The notes under the pieces were generated by a model. It saw only the letters and a program-made list of their open reading frames with translations, had not been told where the DNA came from and did no database searches. A stretch of 11,383 bases of DNA from positions 1-11,383 of the forward strand of contig DTZN01000272.1 of NCBI GenBank assembly GCA_012961365.1, read 5' to 3'. The stretch is from Hydrogenothermaceae bacterium. GTDB taxonomy: Bacteria > Aquificota > Aquificia > Aquificales > Hydrogenothermaceae. The translations under genes and the position numbers were made by a program. Shown here in pieces: positions 8,433 through 11,383 of the stretch. Numbering within the stretch: the first letter of the stretch is position 1; each line of letters opens with the position of its first letter.

Positions 8433-9443
8433 ATGAAACTATTACCTGAATGGTATCCACACCATAGCACATGGACTACATTCCCTCAAAATCCAGAAAC
8501 TTTCTTTGAATATCTAGGAGAAGCACAGGATGTATTTGCTTATATGGTTAAGTTAATTAGTGAAGGAGAAAAGGTTTATATAAATGTAGATAATGAAATC
8601 CAAAAAAGCAAGTTAATAAAAAAATTGGAAAAATATAAAGCAACATCAAGTAATATAATTGTAAATATTATAAAAACTAATGATGCCTGGCATAGAGATT
8701 ATGGAGCCTTTATAATTTCAAAAAATGGAAATCCTTATGGGTTAAAATTTAAATTCAATAGTTGGGGAGAAAAGTATCCATATGAGTTAGATGATAAAGT
8801 CGGTGAAAAAATGTGTCAAATTTTAAAAGTAAGTTATGAAAAAATAAATGTAGTTTTAGAAGGTGGTTCGATAGATACTAATGGCACAACTTTGCTAACA
8901 ACAGAAAGTTGTTTGCTTAATAAAAATAGAAATCCTAATTTGACAAAAAGAGATATAGAAAATTTGTTTAAACACTATTTTGGAGTTAAAAGAATAGTAT
9001 GGCTAAAAGATGGAATTGTTGGAGATGATACAGATGGACATATAGATGATATAACTAGATTTGTTTCCGAAAAAACAATTATCACAGCAATAGAAACTAA
9101 TGAAAAAGATGAAAATTACAAACCTTTAAAGGAAAATTTAGAAATTTTAAAACAAACAGATTTTAGTATTATTACTATTCCCATGCCTGAACCTCAATAC
9201 TTTGATTATCCAGATTTAAAAGGTTATAGATTGCCTGCAAGCTATGCAAATTTTTATATAACTAACAAATATGTAATAGTTCCAATTTTTGATTGTCCCC
9301 AAGATAAAGAAGCTTTAGATATAATTCAATCAGTTTTTATTGACAGAAAAGTTATTGGACTGTATGCTTATCCTATAATAATAGGACTTGGAGCTTTTCA
9401 CTGTTTAACTATGAATGTGCCGAAAATTAGTGGTTTAAAATGA
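8433..9443 (+). CDS. aguA: Agmatine deiminase (PAD_porph family)
   Basis: Hydrolyses agmatine to N-carbamoylputrescine and ammonia, a step from arginine to putrescine and higher polyamines. The 336-residue protein shows the family's motifs in order: N-terminal PEWYPHHSTWTTFPQNPETF (the W-x-x-H-x-x-T-W block), TNDAWHRDYG (82-91), EGGSIDTNG starting at 143, a TTESCLLNKNRNPNL block, GDDTDGHIDD (197-206) with catalytic His203, and catalytic Cys324 in GLGAFHCLTM near the C-terminus. The tail after the cysteine (MNVPKIS) differs from the QQ(I/P)P-type ending I recall in AguA. A related peptidyl-arginine deiminase activity is less likely, because there is no signal peptide. The next enzyme of the pathway (AguB) is not in the window. 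The stop overlaps the next start as ATGA. Confidence 0.88.
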   Translation: MKLLPEWYPHHSTWTTFPQNPETFFEYLGEAQDVFAYMVKLISEGEKVYINVDNEIQKSKLIKKLEKYKATSSNIIVNIIKTNDAWHRDYGAFIISKNGNPYGLKFKFNSWGEKYPYELDDKVGEKMCQILKVSYEKINVVLEGGSIDTNGTTLLTTESCLLNKNRNPNLTKRDIENLFKHYFGVKRIVWLKDGIVGDDTDGHIDDITRFVSEKTIITAIETNEKDENYKPLKENLEILKQTDFSIITIPMPEPQYFDYPDLKGYRLPASYANFYITNKYVIVPIFDCPQDKEALDIIQSVFIDRKVIGLYAYPIIIGLGAFHCLTMNVPKISGLK

Positions 9444-9895
9444 AAGAAATAATTTTATTTTTACACGTTGTTTTTGCTTCTTTGTGGATAGGGGGAATGC
9501 TATTTATGGCTATTGTTTTATCTCCTTATGTTAGAAAACTTCCCATCAGTACTAAAATTTTCCAAGAAGTTGGAAAAAGATATAGTATTATAGGAACAGT
9601 TATAGGACTTCCTGTTTTATTTATAACCGGAGTTTTAAACGCAGTTAGTATAACAGGAATGGAGTTCATTGCTTTATTAAACAGTAGTTTGGCATATGCT
9701 ATTACCTTAAAAGAAAAACTAATGTTTTTTTTATTAACTGTAATTTTAGCAGTTCTTCATGATTTTTATTTAGGACCAAAAGCAAATATGTCCCAAAGGA
9801 TAAAACTCATAACTAGAATTGTTGGTATTATCAATTTAATTATCGGTTTAATTATAATATTCTTAGCAGTTAAATTAAGATTTGGTGGAATGTAA
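9440..9895 (+). CDS. CopD-like four-helix membrane protein
   Basis: A 151-residue integral membrane protein with four predicted helices at about 4-27, 48-70, 92-113 and 127-146. Helix 1 has the pattern LHxxFASLWIGGMLF with H9, followed by a proline (SPY). Helix 3 ends in VLHDFYLGP with H107. This paired-histidine, W-x-G-G layout resembles the CopD / DUF4149-type membrane domains, some of which are thought to bind heme or copper. The function here is not known. It starts inside the agmatine deiminase stop (ATGA, 4-nt overlap) and its own stop overlaps the next start (TAATG, 1 nt). It is probably made together with the larger membrane protein that follows and may partner with it. Confidence 0.65.
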   Translation: MKEIILFLHVVFASLWIGGMLFMAIVLSPYVRKLPISTKIFQEVGKRYSIIGTVIGLPVLFITGVLNAVSITGMEFIALLNSSLAYAITLKEKLMFFLLTVILAVLHDFYLGPKANMSQRIKLITRIVGIINLIIGLIIIFLAVKLRFGGM

Positions 9896-11054
9896 TGTTT
9901 TATGTTTCGAAAGTAAGTTTACTATTTTTTCTGTTAGCTTTAGTGGGGCTTTTTTTATCATTAATATTAAAAGTTACCTCTCTTGATTTTACACATTATG
10001 GAAAACTTGCAGTTTTTGGCTTTATTCTTCCTACAATTGTAGGTGCATTTTATCAAATAATTCCAAATTCTCAGCAAAAGAAATTAAATTCTGGTTTTAT
10101 AGGATATATTGTATTTATGCTTTCCGTTTTAAATCTATATTATCTTTACATAAATGATTTTGAGAAATCTTCATTTTTTATTGTTGCAATTGCCTTACTT
10201 TCAACAATACACTTAGCCTTTGTAATTAACAATTTAAAGCCTATAACAGTCAAATTTTTATTATTTGCAAATATTTTTATGGTTTTATCTGCGATTTTTT
10301 TAATGCTTTCTGTTAAAAGTCCTCAATTTTCATTGCAAATAGATATACATACATTTACTATTGGAGTAATGATTAACGCAGTTTTAGGGGTCCAAACTGC
10401 ATGGATACCTATGATATATATGCAAGAACTTGGGAAAACTAAATTTGCAAAAGTCTTATTAAAACAACTCGTTTATATACATCAATTTATAGTTTTAGCA
10501 ATTTTAGTAGGTTTTTATTTTGGAAATTATAAAATACTTGGTGCTTTTAGTTTAGTAGAACTTGCTTTGATAATTCTTTTTATCAAATTTGTGTTCTATG
10601 ATAGTATAAAACCCCAATTTAAATTGCATGGAATTCCATATCAAGTTAAATTTTTTCTAACGGGCCATATATTTTTTTAGCAGGATTAATAATAGCTCAT
10701 ATAATAGGAATATCTAACAAATTTGAATTAATACCTTATCATATAGATTTTATAGTTTACGGTTTTGCAGTGTTTACTATTATAGGGGGAATTATTCATT
10801 TAGTTCCCCGTATTATATGGAATATTGTTTATGTAAAAAAAGCTCAAGAAATGAAACAGATACCAAATGTAAAAGGTGTAATATCTAGAGAAAAAGCAGA
10901 AAAATTGTATTATGTAGCTTTAGTGGGATATTTATTTTTTACTTTTTTTGATGTTTTATTTGGTGGACTTATAGCTAGCTTAGTATATGTTGTTTTTTTA
11001 GCTATTGTTATTTTTGGATTTTTATTAGATTTTTATAGGCTTTATGTATTATAG
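9895..11054 (+). pseudogene. Polytopic membrane protein resembling heme-copper oxidase subunit I / NnrS, -1 frameshift
   Basis: The first frame stops at TAG 10678-10680 after 261 residues. The -1 frame then continues to TAG at 11052-11054, and one extra T in the T7 run at 10672-10678 restores about 386 residues with some ten or more hydrophobic helices. The restored junction reads LTGHIFFLAGLIIAH, a smooth transmembrane segment. Three segments share a His...Gly...Gly...Pro pattern: H34-G42-G50-P57 (ending GAFYQIIP), H152-G165-P172, and H283-G290-G298-P305 (GGIIHLVPRIIW). This resembles helices of cytochrome oxidase subunit I and NnrS-type heme proteins, so heme or copper binding is a reasonable guess, not proven. 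A GGTGG 6 nt before the ATG serves as a ribosome site. It overlaps the convergent gene by 13 bp. Confidence 0.6.
10672..10678 (+). other. T7 run where the oxidase-like membrane gene shifts by -1
   Basis: The 0-frame reads ATA-TTT-TTT-TAG. With one more T it reads ATA-TTT-TTT-TTA-GCA and continues the membrane segment. The -1 frame has a stop at 10647-10649, so the shift lies after that point; this run gives the most natural protein join. Confidence 0.75.
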
Positions 11055-11329
11055 TTATTTTTTATAAATTCCTTCAATTCATTCCTTTTATCTGTTATAA
11101 CAAAAACTTCTTGAACTGTAGAGCCTTTTTTTAAAAGTAGTTTTGCTCCTGCTTCAGTATCATATTGATAAGTTAACCTTAATTTTCCTGGTCTTCCTTT
11201 GGGGGTTGTTTTAATTCTTCCAGGAATTATAGATTTAACTAAACCAAGCTTAATAAGTTCTTCTAAAACTTTTTCCCCATCTTTTATTATGTGATGCTCT
11301 TTTTTTATACCTTTTTTTCTGTATTTCAT
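11042..11329 (-). CDS. DUF2103-like small protein
   Basis: A 95-residue basic protein with no signal peptide or membrane segment. The core, VKSIIPGRI (31-39) followed by a Lys/Arg-rich loop and later KKGSTVQEVFV (67-77), matches what I recall of the DUF2103 family, described as predicted metal-binding proteins found in archaea and thermophilic or cyanobacterial lineages. The His-His pair at 12-13 (KKEHHIIKDG) sits where the family has its conserved histidine. Function unknown. The start ATG is the complement of 11327-11329, and no strong ribosome site is visible before it. It is the only minus-strand gene, and its 3' end overlaps the convergent membrane protein gene by 13 bp, leaving no room for a separate terminator between them. 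Confidence 0.65.
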   Translation of the reverse strand: MKYRKKGIKKEHHIIKDGEKVLEELIKLGLVKSIIPGRIKTTPKGRPGKLRLTYQYDTEAGAKLLLKKGSTVQEVFVITDKRNELKEFIKNNYNT

Positions 11330-11341
11330 ATTTCAAACAAA

Positions 11342-11371
11342 GGGCAAAAGCCCCACTTTAGTGAACTACTC
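11342..11371 (-). promoter_or_regulatory. Hairpin-rich leader upstream of the DUF2103-like gene
   Basis: Two small inverted repeats lie back to back: GGGC-AAAA-GCCC (11342-11353) and CACTTTAGTG (11354-11363). They are followed by AACTACTCTCC. On the minus strand, GAGTAGTTCAC then CTAAAGTGGGGC can be read, which loosely recalls the right ends of IS200/IS605 (TnpB) elements. It may also be simply an untranslated leader or the terminator of a gene beyond the window. Confidence 0.3.
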
Positions 11372-11383
11372 TCCAATAAATTA

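Noticed and set aside
10770..11054. Separate small membrane protein
   Set aside because: The frame is open upstream to the T7 run and continues the helix of the preceding gene. The putative start lies inside a transmembrane segment that shares the His/Gly/Pro motif.
1..11383. CRISPR array, tRNA or rRNA gene
   Set aside because: No regularly spaced repeats, cloverleaf-like sequences or rRNA-like GC-rich blocks were seen. Nearly all of the window is coding.

Overview
This window is an AT-rich stretch (roughly 30% G+C by eye) from a diderm bacterium. It encodes outer-membrane biogenesis proteins (a LolC/E-LolD lipoprotein-release transporter and BamA). AGA arginine codons and Lys/Glu/Ile-rich proteins dominate. 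This composition, together with ClpC beside BamA, agmatine deiminase and a DUF2103-like protein, would fit a low-GC thermophile such as a Sulfurihydrogenibium-like member of the Aquificota. That placement is inference, not shown by the sequence.

Layout: almost everything lies on the + strand in one tightly packed run (1-11054). From left to right: a 5'-truncated lolC/E permease, overlapping lolD by 8 nt; a 66-nt gap; a clpC-type AAA+ unfoldase; bamA; a ZnuA-like metal-binding periplasmic protein; a PrpE/ApaH-like metallophosphoesterase; an agmatine deiminase; a small CopD-like four-helix membrane protein; and a large polytopic membrane protein with His/Gly/Pro motifs like those of heme-copper oxidase subunit I or NnrS. 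Many neighbours overlap or touch (8-nt, ATGA and TAATG overlaps, 1-nt and 12-nt gaps), which suggests an operon with coupled translation. A convergent minus-strand gene for a DUF2103-like protein closes the window and overlaps the last + gene by 13 bp.

The most striking feature is the density of broken reading frames. clpC carries an in-frame TAG at a normally lysine position inside its second AAA+ domain. The znuA-like gene needs a -1 shift at an A7 run. The oxidase-like membrane gene needs a -1 shift at a T7 run. In each case the downstream part is intact and clearly homologous, so the damage is very recent, or it is sequence error (homopolymer undercalls are a good candidate for two of the three), or it is recoding. 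In addition, bamA has no ATG, GTG or TTG near its obvious signal peptide. A terminator-shaped AGGAGG/CCTCCT hairpin with a T-rich tail lies exactly where the signal peptide core is encoded.

Functionally the left half concerns the cell envelope and protein quality control: lipoprotein release, proteolysis and outer-membrane protein insertion. The right half is a mixed set: metal uptake, nucleotide or phosphoprotein phosphatase, polyamine synthesis and a putative heme or copper membrane pair. I saw no tRNA, rRNA, CRISPR array or intact mobile element. The only stretches without a gene are shorter than about 70 bases.
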